Assembly: GCA_037367355.1 (NCBI GenBank) | Contig: CM074696.1 | Coordinates: 2,852,001 to 2,916,000, forward strand | Direction of reading: 5' to 3' | DNA length: 64,000 bases | Source of the DNA: Neoscytalidium dimidiatum | Lineage: Eukaryota; Ascomycota; Dothideomycetes; Botryosphaeriales; Botryosphaeriaceae | Part shown: piece by piece, positions 23,731-35,136 of the stretch | Position numbering within the stretch: position 1 is the stretch's first letter | Layout of the letters: each line of letters opens with the position of its first letter | Translations under genes and position numbers: made by a program | Notes under the pieces: model-generated | Told to the model about the DNA's origin: nothing | What the model saw: the letters and a program-made list of their open reading frames with translations, nothing else | The model's database searches: none

Positions 23731-24640
23731 GGGAAACTTCAGATCTGGTGGCTTAGTTCGAGTGCATCGTGATGCCGTAAGTGTGACACATTAGTCCAGG
23801 CTGCCCTTATATTCACCTTAAGCAGCTGATTCTCGTTTCTCTTCACTCTTACACCGCTTTGGCCGATGATGATGCACAAAAGCATACAGACGGACATGTG
23901 CTTGCCAAACAACAGGCACTTTTGTCCAGCGCCTCACCATTCCAGACATCACGTATGATGATGTTTATGACATGCTATTGCTCAGTATGTATTTGGGACT
24001 AGTTTTGCGGCCGCTCATATTTTAACTCCTCGGAGATAGTAGAACTGTAGACGTATGGGGGAGATGGACGATCTAGTCACCGTCTTCCACTCCGAGTCGT
24101 TAGCTGTGGATTTCCACGACTATATTCTTATTTGTAATGGATTCTCGGTAACAGAAATCTGTGAAATTGATTCTGCACTAATACCAAAGATGACAAATGG
24201 CGTACTTAATGGCTGATGTGTGGTGTCGTCAAAGGAACATCATGCCTTAAGCTCACGAACATGCAATCACATCGTCACTGCTGAGAATCTCAGAGATCTT
24301 AAAAGTCGGTGGGAGTATTTATAAACCAAGAATTTCTCAATTTTGCAACTTTGAGCAGAAAAGAAAAAAAAAAAAAACATGTAACATCCAGTCCTGTCAT
24401 ACAATAGACCTGTCATCATGTCTTACCCCTCAAGACGTTCGAAAGGCTCCGAGCGAGCACTCAAAAGCCAACATCGACCAGTACATCCGGGTCGACAGCT
24501 TCACAGAGGACATCCAGAAGGTCCGCCGAACCGCGCAGCTTACGCAGCCTTAAAGTACACTAGCGTGTCTCGCAGTCCATCCACGGCCACGTCTACCATG
24601 TGGAGCCTGAGGGAAAGGTAGTAGGGATCCCGAGTGCTGC
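23731..24640 (+). pseudogene. decayed gene, possibly beta-carbonic anhydrase
   Basis: Fragments in different frames resemble successive parts of a small beta-carbonic anhydrase. The first is GGLVRVHRDA, followed by a GTAAGT site (about 23745-23785). The second is KQLILVSLHSYTALADDD (about 23819-23875). After some 500 bp come IDQYIRVDSFTEDIQKVRR (about 24470-24530) and, in another frame, IHGHVYHVEPEGKVV (about 24575-24625). The zinc-ligand segment (normally HHTDCG) is not intact. Stops and frame changes separate the pieces, so no working enzyme can be made. The assignment rests on short motif likeness; it could be another family or chance. Confidence 0.33.
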
Positions 24641-25014
24641 CGTTCGCTGTCGCCGGACACTATTGCGGCGGCTTGAAGTGATTTGCTACCTAAATACCCG
24701 GCTGATGCTATTCAAATCGCTGAGTAGTATATTCTATTTAATGGAATATGTATAAAATAGCTCGTCATGGCATCGTACCGAGCACGAGCAACTAAGGGAC
24801 GATAATGCGTTCTTAGCTCTTGCAAAGAGCTGCATGAGAAAGCCGCTGAATCTACAAACGATTTGAATCTGACTGCTCCTACAGTATCTACAGGATGGGC
24901 TTTCATATATATCCGGAATCGAGAACGACCACGTAAAAATAAGTACACTCTACAGCAAGCATATACGTTACAGAGAAGTCAAGTCTACAGTACCAACGAT
25001 CTATCATGACCCTC
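24641..25014. other. intergenic region, no gene seen
   Basis: AT-rich stretch holding the 3' flank of zinc-finger gene A; nothing else recognised. Confidence 0.4.
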
Positions 25015-27913
25015 TCACTGCTGCCCCCACGAACCTCCCATCCCCTGCCCAGCGCCTGGATACGTGCTCTCATTTAGGGCATCGTATGCAAAGTCCCACG
25101 AATCCGGTGTGCGGGCGGCCGGCGACTGCGAGCCACCACCACCACCACCACCACCACCACCGCCGCCGCCGCCGTAATGAGCATTGGCACTCAGCAGTTG
25201 CGCATAACCGGGTTGGCCACTACCGACAGCATAGCTGTTGGCAGGAGCCGGGATGGACAGCTGCGGTTGCGATTGCGGCTGCAGTCGCGGCTGCTCCATC
25301 CCAGTTACAGTGTAGGAGGCGGCCGGGGCAGCAGTCGGGAGACCGTGAGCCGCCGTTGCCGCCTGCTGCTGCGGAACTGGTGTGACTGACTCCGTAGCGC
25401 TCATATCGACGTCTGCGGGAGGTATGGTGGTGTTGATTTGATAGAGAGGCTGCGGATATCTTGGTTGGTAGGGGCCGGGCTGAGGGTATGGGACTGGGGC
25501 ATCCAGGGACTGGAGATGGGGCGGGTTTGGGTTGGCATCGACGTCGGGCGCTGGCTGCCGAAACACTGGGCCGGTGGGGTCCAGCAGGCCGCGGCCGGGA
25601 CCGTCCCTGAAGGCTGTGAAAATCTGCTCGAGGCTGTCGCGCAGGATGAGCTCCAGGTTGGCGCCCATGAGGTCATCGAAGAGGGGGTAGACGAGCGCCT
25701 CAACGAGCGGCCGGACAACTTCGGCAATATGCTCGCGAGTGTAGGCTTCGTAGCGAGATATAAAGTTTGAGACTTCCGGCCTCCGAAGCGGGTTCTGCGA
25801 TGTCCACCCTGATTTCTTGTCAGCTCTGTGGAAAGGATGGAGGATGACGCAGTCGGAATGTTCACTTACAAGGCTCAGGGATCGCTTCCTCGGGATCATG
25901 CGGGAAGAGGATGTTCCAAATTGCCTTCCATTTCTGGATGTCACTCCGTCCGCGCATGCGATCTTGAAGCGCTCTCGCCTGAGTCTGGTTGTAAGCGTCG
26001 ACCACAGGAGGATTCTCCGAGGGCTGACAGAGGTCTGATCCCAGGGCCCTCAGATGCTCGTTCAATTGGTCTTCTCTATTGAAAACCTGAAAGCACCGAG
26101 GGCATTGGATAGAATGGCTGTGTACGCGGTGCAGGTGTTCCCTTTGGAAGTTAGTCACAAAGTAAGGCAGAAGTAATACACCTGGGTTGCTCACTTCATT
26201 TTGTGAATATTTTGAAAGCCATTGCGGAAGCAAGAATCTGCTCTGGGTACCTTGGCAGGATCGCGCTGAAAGTAAGGGCAGGCAATTCGCCTATTGGGGC
26301 CTGCTCGGGGTGCCTTGAGAGCAGGACGCCGTCTGCCGTCATCCTCGCTATCATCATCGTCGTCGTCGTCACCAGAGTCTCCTCCGGGAGCCTCTTTACG
26401 CTTCTGACCGGAATGGGGGCTGGTTGGGGACTTAGTGACTGCGGCCTTAGGGTTGCTGTGAATTGTACCAGCGTCCTTGCGGTGTTGAGATGCGGGACCA
26501 GAGCCGTTATTACCATCCTGCAAGTCATTGTTGTGATCGAATATGCGATCCATACTATTACCCTTGCTCTCTGCATCATCTACACTATTTGTATCGACCT
26601 GCGGAGAGAGCTTCAAGTGTTCGAAAGGGATTGGCGAAGCAGGCAGTGACAGCTTCCTATCTTGAGCTTGACGAATGAAGACCTCAGTGCCGACAAGCTC
26701 TGGAGAGTTTAGAATGTGGCATACTATTCTCTCCACGACCACATGCTTGATGGGCGATAGGATCTTCTCGAGAGCGTCCTGTTGGATGATATCGGTAAAG
26801 CCGTCAGAAGAAGAACCGCTGTCTTCGTGGTCAGATGGAGGATCATCACTACTCTTTCTCGGAGTAGAGGGTTCGTCGTTGGATGGTTTTGAGGCGTCGG
26901 ACTCGGAGCGGTTCCGTGCATTGTCTTTCTGAGACCCGTCATCATGTTTCGAAGTTGTCTGATCTGCATTGTTGGTGTGGACGACGCTCTCTTGTGAGGA
27001 GCCTTGACGGGGCATTGAGGTAGACATTTTGGGGTTGAGAGAACGAAGGCTTGTCTCCGAACGGTTAATGACCGTGGTATAAAAAGGGTTCGGGGGTTCG
27101 TGGAAAGTGTATCCGGGTGTCGACGGAGGTGACATTGTTGAACCATTAGTTGACGTATTCACGTTCGTATACGAGCTTTGAGGCGGCCAACAGCCCCCGG
27201 AGTGGCTGAGTCAAATACGTGTTAGCGGCTTTGCTGAGCAAATGATCCCTTCAAGGCCGCAACCATTGCCGAAGAAGGAAATTCACTTACACCGGCTGCT
27301 TTTCTGAGGCGGAGTCAAGAACAAAGGCCTCGGGCAATGAGTCGCAGGTTGATGCAGTGGCTCCAGAAGTGAGAGAAGGGGTCGTAGACGCCGCAGTGAT
27401 TGTAGCGCTACCGAACTCAGAAACGGGTGTGATGAGTGGGCTTTCGGCCCACCACTTGGAGAACTTCGAGTAGAATGGGGGCTCTGTCTCTGAGGCATCC
27501 GAGAGAGATGACGGAGGACGATGGTGAGAAGGCCTGCTTGGGACATGTTTTCGATACGGTGAGATCCGATGGGCCTCGATGCGGCGATGACTTGATGCAG
27601 ATCTGGTAGAGGAACTGTTGACACTGTTCCGCTCGCTGCATGTCGATTCAGAGGACGTGGAACCATGTCTCAAGGGCACGGCAGGATCAAGACCTCTTAG
27701 AGATCCAGAGAGACCACCTTGAGCTATATGGAAAGCATGTTGGTTCCCGGTTGGCGTTGCACCCAGGTTCTGCCTGCGGTATCTGGTGCGATCAATGAGA
27801 TCGTGCGCATCTTCGCCGGGCTTGATTCCAGCAGCATCTGACTGAGCAAAGCGGTTTATGGCGGTGATCTTCTTCAAACTCTTGCTCCACTGGTCCGAGA
27901 GCGAAGATGACAT
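25015..27913 (-). CDS. zinc-finger protein A (C2H2 plus C2HC type, fungal paralogous family)
   Basis: Predicted nuclear or regulatory zinc-binding protein, first of three paralogues here. Minus-strand exons 27913-27291, 27205-26195, 26141-25870 and 25823-25015 give 904 residues. The N-terminal 500 residues are low-complexity, Ser-rich and acidic, with a DDDDDDDSEDD run. The core has CPYFQRD (C517), C533 and KEHLHRVH (H547, H552), then CPRCFQVF (C558, C561) with H574 and C583, so two zinc sites. A conserved QKWKAIWNILFPHD motif follows, then a helical segment and a Pro/Gln/Gly-rich tail with 14 glycines. The introns in KMK|EHL (phase 2) and after IPEP (phase 1) are shared with paralogues B and C. 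The last acceptor is least certain: 25824, leaving a 46-nt intron, or 25808. It is divergent from the zinc-ribbon gene at 29060. DNA binding is inference. Confidence 0.85.
25133..25174. repeat. (CCA/CCG)14 repeat encoding polyglycine
   Basis: 42-nt imperfect trinucleotide repeat in the last exon of zinc-finger gene A; on the minus strand it encodes 14 glycines. Confidence 0.9.
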
Positions 27914-28969
27914 GTTTTACAAAGAACGAGGCTTTCAATTAGGTCCTAGCGGAGGCTGGTGAAGGGAGTAGATTGAGGACTGCGGATTGTGGCGAGTCTC
28001 GCGGGCCAACTGGGGCTGAGGTCCGAGGTTGGAGCAGGCGCCTGAAGGATGGTTAAGTAGGAGCGAATCCATCGCGGCGGGAGGAAACATTGTGCGGCCT
28101 CTCCTCTCACCAGGCTGGAGGATATCAGTCGTGCGCAGCAATCAAGGGAGGGATGTGGCTTATCGAGCTGGTGGCGGTGCAGACGCTAGCCCCCAAATAC
28201 GCCCAGAAACATGCAGCCAGCCCACTTTGTCCCACCGCCTGAACGAATCATGGTCATGTCCTGAGGCTTGACGGTCTGGCCTTAGGCCGGGCGTGCAGGC
28301 AACTGGCAGGCAGCCGAATGTTGAGCGCTCGGATACGAGCCATGACGCCAGAAGACTGCCTTGACTGTGCCGACAGGCCGCATGCGCGGTCATGCTGCTG
28401 TGGATTCAGGGAGCCTGGCCGTTCGCCGGCTAGACGACAGGTGCGGTTCCAGCCCTGGTCAAGCTTGATGTGCCTGGCCGACTTCCGGAAGACGAGCGAG
28501 CGCGTGCGCATGTGCGCATTATTGTCGATAGCCGCGCTGTGGGTTGGTCGCGCGTCCAAAAAAAAAAAAAAAAAAAAAAACCTCCCACAGCCCATGCCAC
28601 GTCCCTACCACGCAAGTGAGCATTAAGGTTAATGATGAATTAGGTGGCCCAACCCAAATTCAGTTCGGAAAATGGTTGAACCCACCTTCACCGCTGCCTG
28701 CGCGGATGAGCAATAAGGTGCCGTCCCTCCCATTAGCGCATTTCCTCAGGCGATGAGGGCGTCCTCCTATCCTCCTGGTGAAATGAATACTAAGGTGCCT
28801 CATACTCCCACATATGCGTCAGGTTTACTGCCAACGCGTAGGGGCAGAAACCCACGTTGTGCGCAACTGAGGAGCAAGGTGGAAGGGCAATTAGGCAGAG
28901 CGTACCAGACGACCAAGGTGCTTCGCCCTCTTGCTCCCACGCACTTGCGACAAGCTCCCACAGCACCGT
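27914..28969. other. divergent promoter region with A23 tract and AAGGTG repeats
   Basis: Shared upstream region of finger A (-) and zinc ribbon 1 (+). Contains A23 at 28558-28580, then repeated AAGGT(G) elements at about 28625, 28715, 28792, 28876 and 28915. No gene is seen. Confidence 0.5.
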
Positions 28970-28976
28970 TATAAAA
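28970..28976 (+). promoter_or_regulatory. TATA box of zinc-ribbon gene 1
   Basis: TATAAAA, 90 bp before ATG 29060. Confidence 0.5.
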
Positions 28977-29059
28977 TTGCTGAGACTTACAATCGGAATC
29001 TTTCCTACCATCGGCTCAGTTGACTACTATTGTGCCTCTCCTGCCTCCATCCACATCAG

Positions 29060-29587
29060 ATGAACCAACAAAGACACCAATCACAAGACTACTCACCACT
29101 GAAGAAGATGGCCTCCTATGGAACTCCCGCCCCAGGCGACAGCGTAGCGACGCCTTACTCGATGCCAGATTTCAACGCCTGGTACTGCTGCAAGTGCCAG
29201 TACGGGCCCATGCTCTCCGCCGTCCACGCCGGTTGCGTTATGTGCGGCGCGCCGGCCTGTGCATACTGCCCACCCACCACCATTGCCGCTCAGCCCGAGC
29301 CCGCTCGTCAGTATCCACAACGCCTTCGACTGGACCCTCGGGACCCATATGGCGCTTCTCTCGGGTCGGTGCCCCTTATAGCTAAGCGCTTTAGGACTGC
29401 ACTGACACCTCTCAGATCTGAGGACTTCAATACACCCACAATGCTTCGCTACCTCCACGACGAACCGACTGTGTCCGAGAGATTATCATGTGGGGGCGTG
29501 CGACGCAGTTCAACCGAGAGAGAGAGGCATTGGGACAGCCTGTTACAGCGCCACGGATACAGCATGCGTATAGTGGAGAAACTGTGA
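29060..29587 (+). CDS. small Cys-rich zinc-ribbon protein 1
   Basis: Function unknown. A single frame from ATG 29060 gives 175 residues; a second ATG at 29108 (MASYGTP) is equally possible. The core reads WYCCKCQYGPM, then a short loop, then CVMCGAPACAYC, so six or seven cysteines are arranged as paired CxxC motifs suited to binding zinc. After the core come a Pro/Arg-rich region and a charged C-terminus. The paralogue at 35968-36267 shares YCCxCxYGPM and CxxCGxPACxYC. I recognise this as a lineage-specific fungal family of small proteins but know no function for it. It is divergent from finger gene A, with a TATA box at 28970. An in-frame 51-nt segment ending at the CTCAG before 29416 could be an intron, but its donor is poor. 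Confidence 0.72.
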   Translation: MNQQRHQSQDYSPLKKMASYGTPAPGDSVATPYSMPDFNAWYCCKCQYGPMLSAVHAGCVMCGAPACAYCPPTTIAAQPEPARQYPQRLRLDPRDPYGASLGSVPLIAKRFRTALTPLRSEDFNTPTMLRYLHDEPTVSERLSCGGVRRSSTERERHWDSLLQRHGYSMRIVEKL

Positions 29588-30653
29588 AGGACTGGGGATA
29601 TACGGAACGCGATGAGATACCACGGATTTTCGGAGTAAAGGTTAATCGATTTTTGGCGTCGCAAAGGTCTGCACGAGGGACTGATAATTGAGAAAGGTCA
29701 TAGAATGTAAAACCGGCGTTTCGCCCTGTACGTAAGTTGTGTTTCTCCATAGACAACTTGCACTCCATCCGCATTTTGGACAATGACCAAGCCTGCTTCC
29801 CAAAAGTATCCGGCAGTGCCCTGCCTGCCTACTTTTACCGAAGGCAGCAGCCTTAATGAATGTTTCGTATTCCCAAAATCGAAATCATCGTTACCCAATG
29901 AAGCTCAGCTCAGTGTATCCTGGTCAGAAAAGGCAACAACAGCACGGGAGATGGTCTTTCAATCTCGTGTCATGACGGACTGATGTCAATGCGGGCCGCT
30001 CGGGCTAATGTTGAACCTAAATTGTGCGCGGACATTGCAACAGCGACAGTGTGTGCCTCAGGCTAAAAGCACGGTCGTGACGGCGAAACCATCCGAAGCA
30101 GGAGGACGAGTGGGCTATGTCCATCGCGAGGGCGAGACGACTTGGTTCGTTGCCGGCGAGCAGTATCGGCCGACGAGTGGCAACTGTCGTTGAATGAATT
30201 CGGTCGTTGTAGGGCGAGACGGGTGCGGGGATGGAGCGGAGGACGCACCGGCGAAGATTCGATCAGCTCTCAAGCCAAGCGATAGCGGATGATCTCCGGG
30301 TGCGATCGCGGATAGAATCAAGTCACGTGCGTGGCTTCTTTAAAGCCGCCCCCAACCCTGTCGCCGTCCAACTTCTGCAAGTTGCATCAGCCATTCATCG
30401 CCTAGCCTTATGACGCACGCCTCCGCGTCGCCCATTCATCCCAGAATTCGCGACTGCACCCCAGCGCGCCCGCTCGGTGCGCCATCGTACGTCATGTACG
30501 CCGCTGTCTTAGGTAGTGAGCCAGTTTCTGGTGAAGAAGCTCGTTCTCATCCACCTTCATCTCCTCTATGAACCCTTGCTTCTTGTAGATCGCTCTGTGC
30601 CTCCTTGCTGTTATTTTCCTTGATACTCCGGTGTTGCGACCGACCTCAGCAGC
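29588..30653. other. intergenic region, no gene seen
   Basis: Holds the 3' flank of zinc ribbon 1 and the promoter and leader of the DUF1989 gene. Short frames show no motifs. Confidence 0.45.
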
Positions 30654-32824
30654 ATGGCTGGCGAAAGGCAGAGTGTGCCCGCCCGCCACGGCATTGCGAC
30701 CTTCGTGCCCAAAGGCCATTCGATAAAAATCATCAACACCTACGGGAGTCAAACTGTCGACACTTGGGCGTTTGCGCTCCAAAATCCGCCAAATAAGGAA
30801 TCTGAGGCCGAGGACAAGGCCGAAGAGGAGGCGATCAAGCAGGCTCAGCAGGAAGCTGAGAGGGATACCCACGAGGAACAGAGGCCACCTGCAGATGCGG
30901 CCGTTGCAACTGAAGTTCCTAGAGGAGATCAGAAGAGCCCTGTGGATAAGCCCATGACAGCCCCCAAGGACGAGCCCGAAGCCGCACAGGCGACGGCAGG
31001 CGCAGAGGCACCATCTGCGAGTACGGCAAAGCCGACGACCGAAACGGTGGACGGTAAAAAGATTCGCACGTGGGCTTCTTACGTCCCTTCCGTACGCTCC
31101 GTATCAGCCTTGAGATACCGAAGGCAGGCGCCTGCTGTGGGACAGTCACAAGACGCTGCGAAAACAAGCGATGACCAAACAGTGGACGAGTCTGCGAAGG
31201 AAAAGGCCGACGAGAAGACAGCAGAGGAAAAGGATCAAAGGGTGGATGACAAGCCTCAGAAGGCCCAGGATCAGACGGGTAAAGGTGATGCACCTGCCCA
31301 GGCAGAGGAAGAGGGAGTGAAAGTTGCTGGAACGGCCACTCCGTCCGACAAGTCAGAGGACGACTACGCAGACGCGAAGTCCGTCCAGTCTTCCAAGAGC
31401 TGGGGATCCTATCTTCCCGCAATCCGTGCCCGTGCAAAGGCTGCGTACGGCGGGGACCAAAAGTCCGGCACCGACGCCAGGGATGGTAAAGGGAACTCGA
31501 AAAGCTGGCTCTCCTACCTACCTTCCGGCGCTTCCTTCACGTCCTACCTCCCCAACAGCGGCAAAGAGGCCCTCTCCGCCTTCGCAGCCTCACACCATCG
31601 TGACCCGAACAAGTCTTACGCCGAACAGCTCTATGAGTTCTCCAAGACGCCCGTCGGCGCCGCCAGTCTTTCCGGTAAGTCACCCTCCTCCCTACCGTCC
31701 ATCCGACTGAGCAACACCACTTATCACGCCCAGCGGCCACGGGCTCGGGCACCGCCGGCTCCCTCTACGCCGCCTACACCGCATACACCAAACTGCAAGC
31801 CTCGCAGCGGAGCACGGGCCCGATGGAATACCTCTCCCTCCCGCACACCATCGACGCGCTGCAATCGCTCTCGCCCGCGCCCGGCAACACGCTGCTCTCC
31901 AACCTCCACGGGCCGTTGCTGACCCTGCTCGAAGACACGACGCCTCCAACCACCGCCGCCGATGCCGATTCCGACGACGCGACGGCGATCCCGCTCCGCC
32001 ACGGCACCATCCTGCCCGCGTGCGACCCGACGACCTACCGGGAGCTAGCGGAGGCGGAAGAGGGCGAGGAGCACGGGTCGTGCGCGGAGAACGCGGTGCT
32101 GGCGCTGCAGGAGTTCAACAAGAGCACGGGGCTGAAGGGCGCGCGCACCGTCGGCGCGGACGTCACGATCAACAGCGTGCCGGTGCCGCTGAGCCTGTTC
32201 ATGAACGCGAGCGTGAGCCCGGGGACGGGGAAGGTGGTGGTGCGGGAGCCGCGGAGGTACGAGGGGGGCAGGTGGGGCAAGGGCGGGGAGAAGGGCGGGT
32301 GGGTGAAGCTGCGGGCGGAGAGGGACGTGGTCGTCGTGATGAGCGCGTGTCCGATGGACGTGGGGCCGACGAACGGCGGGAGGTGCATGGCGGCGAATTT
32401 TGTGGTGGAGGAGCCCGGGGAGGATGAGAAGGGGGAGAGGAAGGCGGAGGAGAAGCCGAAGGTGCAGACGACAAGTGAGAAGATCAATGCACAGAAGGAG
32501 TTGAAGAAGGCGGCACCGAAGAAGGAGGTGAAAAAGGCGGCACCGAGGGAGGCTCAGAAGGTTGCTCCCAAAGAAATCAAGAACACGGCAGCTCCCGAAG
32601 ACAAAGAGAAGCGAAGGGACAGCGGCCACGGCGTTGCGGGAGCAGCGGCGAAGCCAGCGAATCCGGCTGTGGAGGACAAGATCAAGAGGACTGATTCTGG
32701 CGTGCAGACGCCGAAGACGGAGACTTCTACCGCCTCGAATGAGCAGTATTGGAATATGCCAAAGGCTGGCAAGAAGAAGCCAAAGAAATTAGAGCGACGA
32801 AGCTCTTCGAAGGCTCCGGTCTAG
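30654..32824 (+). CDS. DUF1989 (urea-carboxylase-associated) protein with long linker
   Basis: Exons 30654-31674 and 31734-32824 (59-nt intron, phase 1) give 703 residues. The first strand of a DUF1989 fold is at residues 12-43 (RHGIATFVPKGHSIKIIN). The rest of the fold resumes after about residue 390, with HGTILPACDP, CAENAVLALQEFN, PVPLSLFMN and DVVVVMSACPMDVGPTNGG. Bacterial relatives are about 200 residues and linked to urea or amine metabolism; fungal roles are not established. Between the halves is about 320 residues of Lys/Glu-rich linker with three W-x-S-Y-[VL]-P repeats (W140, W250, W285) and a YAEQLYEFSKTPVG segment. The C-terminal 150 residues are Lys/Ala-rich with repeated KKAAPK-like units. 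Likely cytosolic or nuclear. The family call is firm for the C-terminal half, weaker for the split arrangement. Confidence 0.85.
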
Positions 32825-33452
32825 CCGAGATGGAAGCCTGCATTGGTGAGTGTATTGTGTCAAGGCACGCTTTCGCAGAACTGATTTGGAGAGACAGGGA
32901 TGAGAGATCAAATTGTGATTTGCTCGCGTGGGTGTTGATAAGTGTGTTTTCCAGCGTTTCGAACATCCTGTTTTAATCATGTCCTGATGCTATTTACTTG
33001 TTCCTAGCCACTCGGGGTAATATTATTTGCATGTAGGGAGACACACGCGCCCACGTCTGTTCCGATTGGTGGATAATAGTCTTGGCGTCGTCATTCCGCG
33101 TTGATCCCCCAGCGCCCCATCAGCCTTCCGCACGTTACAAGCCCGGATTGGCGTTGCTTGAATGCGCTGTAAATCACGTTGTTTCAACGATGTGGCACCC
33201 CTGATCTGTGCCTGTCAACCCAATTGCACCGTAAATCCTCAATCTGCAGCAGCTATGGCGCAATTGAGCAAGATCTTGCGTTCGGCCTGCATTCATCCGG
33301 CTCTCTTCCGCTTTCTCCTTTAGCACTCGTATTGGCTACCCCGCAGCCTCCGCAGATCATCGCCTGGTCAGACCTCATCCCACAATCCACCGGAGAAAAT
33401 ACTTATAACCGAATCTTGGTTTGCCGGGGTTCGGCTTGCTAATAGTGACATG
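32825..33452. other. intergenic region, no gene seen
   Basis: 3' flank of the DUF1989 gene and promoter of the GH79 gene. Confidence 0.45.
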
Positions 33453-33461
33453 ATATATATA
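33453..33461 (+). promoter_or_regulatory. TATA box of the GH79 gene
   Basis: ATATATATA about 70 bp before ATG 33529. Confidence 0.5.
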
Positions 33462-33528
33462 GCTTCACCGGTTCCTGGCGGGTGGAAATGGCTCGTTTCC
33501 ACTACTGTCTCCCTCAATCGCATCCAGC

Positions 33529-35136
33529 ATGATGCTCACTCGTGCCGCACCGTACACTCTCGCCGCTCTGGGTGTGGCGGCGGCAGATAAAGTCAGCAAC
33601 GTATCTGTACCTGCCAACATCTCTACACGCGTACTACTTCCGGATGCGTACGGTTATTCGCTCGAGCCCGTCTGGGTCGACGACTACCTACAGTCTGACC
33701 TGGCCACCAATCTCATGAGCGTCATCGCCAATGTTACGGGAAAGCCACCGCCATTTCGCGTAGGCGGCAACACCGCGGATCAGACCTATCTTCACCCGAA
33801 CCTCAACGTCACCTCCATCTCCATCCCGACCCCAGCAACAGCCCAGTTCTTCAACATCAGCCCCGCCTGGTACGATACCTGGGCCGACTACTTCCCCGAA
33901 GGCACGGACTTGATTTACACACTCAACCTCCACGTCAACACCTCCGCGTGGGCCAACGCGGTCGCTGAAGCCGAAGCCGTGCACAAGGCCCTGGGAGACA
34001 AGCTCACGCTGTTCGAACTGGGCAATGAAATCGACCACTTCATCAGCAAAGGCTGGCGGGCGCAGGGCTGGGACGTCGCGCAGTACATTGAGCAGTTCCG
34101 GAACCTGACGGGCCAGATCATCGAATCCGACTGGTACCGGGGCGAGGCCGACCCGCCCAAATTCCAGGCCGCCGTCTTCGCCGACCCGCCGTGGGTCCCG
34201 GACCAGCAGGACGAGATCGACGACTTCGACATCGTGAACCTGACGCGCGGCGGGCTCGTCGACCCGGGCCTGATCGAGACGTACTCGGTGCACCTGTACC
34301 CGCAGAGCACGTGCGACACGGCGCGGTGGTACCGCATGCGGCTCGACCTGCTCTCGAACCACACGACGCTGTGGCTCAACGTCTCGCAGTACGTGCCGCA
34401 GGTGGCGGCGGCCGACGCGGCCGGGTCGCCGCTCGTGCTGGGCGAGACGAACTCGGTCTCGTGCTCGGGCCGCAGCGGCATCAGCGACACCTTCGGCGCC
34501 GCCCTGTGGGGCGTCGACTACGTGCTGCTGGCCGCCAGCATCGGCATCGAGAAGACCTACTTCCACCTCGGCGCCCAGAGCGAGTACTCGTCCTTCACGC
34601 CCGTCGCCTACGAGTACAAGAACGAGTCCCTCCAGGCCGGCATCCGCCCCGGCTTCTACGCCCACTACTTCCTGTCGCACGTCATCGCGCGCGCGGACGG
34701 CGACGACCTCGGCGTTGCGGCGCTGCCGGGCGCGAACGCGTCCGACTTCAGCGGGTACGCCGTCTACAGGGCCGGCGGCAGTTTGCAGAAGCTGGTGTTC
34801 CTGGATATGGGCGTGTGGAATGGCACCGAAGGCTTGAGCAACCCGAGCACGCTGAGCGTCACGGACGGGACGGTGTTTAGCAACGGGACGAGGCCGACGA
34901 GGCAGCTTGGGGTCTCGACGCCGTGGGAGGAGGGTGCTAGTGTCAGCGTGCTGCGGCTGAGCGCGCCAGGCACGAACGCGAAGAGCGAGGTCAACGTGTC
35001 GGGTGTCACGTTCGACACCTCGACCGGCGCTAAGCTGGGAGAGGAGGCGGCCGAGACGGTTGAGGTGGGCGCACAAGGCGTCGTGGCGGTTGAACTGGTC
35101 CAGGCGGAGGCAGTGCTGCTGGAGCTGGTTGGTTGA
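33529..35136 (+). CDS. glycoside hydrolase family 79, beta-glucuronidase-like, secreted
   Basis: Predicted secreted retaining glycosidase, 535 residues in one exon. Fungal GH79 enzymes remove glucuronic acid or 4-O-methyl-glucuronic acid from glycans such as arabinogalactan. The N-terminus (MMLTRAAPYTLAALGVAAA) is a probable signal peptide. PFRVGGNTADQTYL lies in the early barrel. FELGNEID carries the acid/base at E167, and LVLGETNSVSCSG carries the nucleophile at E306. ETYSVHLYPQSTC and FGAALWGVDYVLLAA are further barrel segments, and the last 100 residues form the C-terminal beta-domain. There are several N-x-S/T sites. No intron is needed. It lies between the DUF1989 gene and zinc ribbon 2, with no obvious functional link to either. 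Exact sugar specificity is uncertain. Confidence 0.93.
   Translation: MMLTRAAPYTLAALGVAAADKVSNVSVPANISTRVLLPDAYGYSLEPVWVDDYLQSDLATNLMSVIANVTGKPPPFRVGGNTADQTYLHPNLNVTSISIPTPATAQFFNISPAWYDTWADYFPEGTDLIYTLNLHVNTSAWANAVAEAEAVHKALGDKLTLFELGNEIDHFISKGWRAQGWDVAQYIEQFRNLTGQIIESDWYRGEADPPKFQAAVFADPPWVPDQQDEIDDFDIVNLTRGGLVDPGLIETYSVHLYPQSTCDTARWYRMRLDLLSNHTTLWLNVSQYVPQVAAADAAGSPLVLGETNSVSCSGRSGISDTFGAALWGVDYVLLAASIGIEKTYFHLGAQSEYSSFTPVAYEYKNESLQAGIRPGFYAHYFLSHVIARADGDDLGVAALPGANASDFSGYAVYRAGGSLQKLVFLDMGVWNGTEGLSNPSTLSVTDGTVFSNGTRPTRQLGVSTPWEEGASVSVLRLSAPGTNAKSEVNVSGVTFDTSTGAKLGEEAAETVEVGAQGVVAVELVQAEAVLLELVG

Noticed and set aside
33688..35076. 462-codon open frame on the minus strand
   Set aside because: Exact antisense of the GH79 gene; Arg/Val/Asp-rich and without motifs, an effect of GC-rich third positions.
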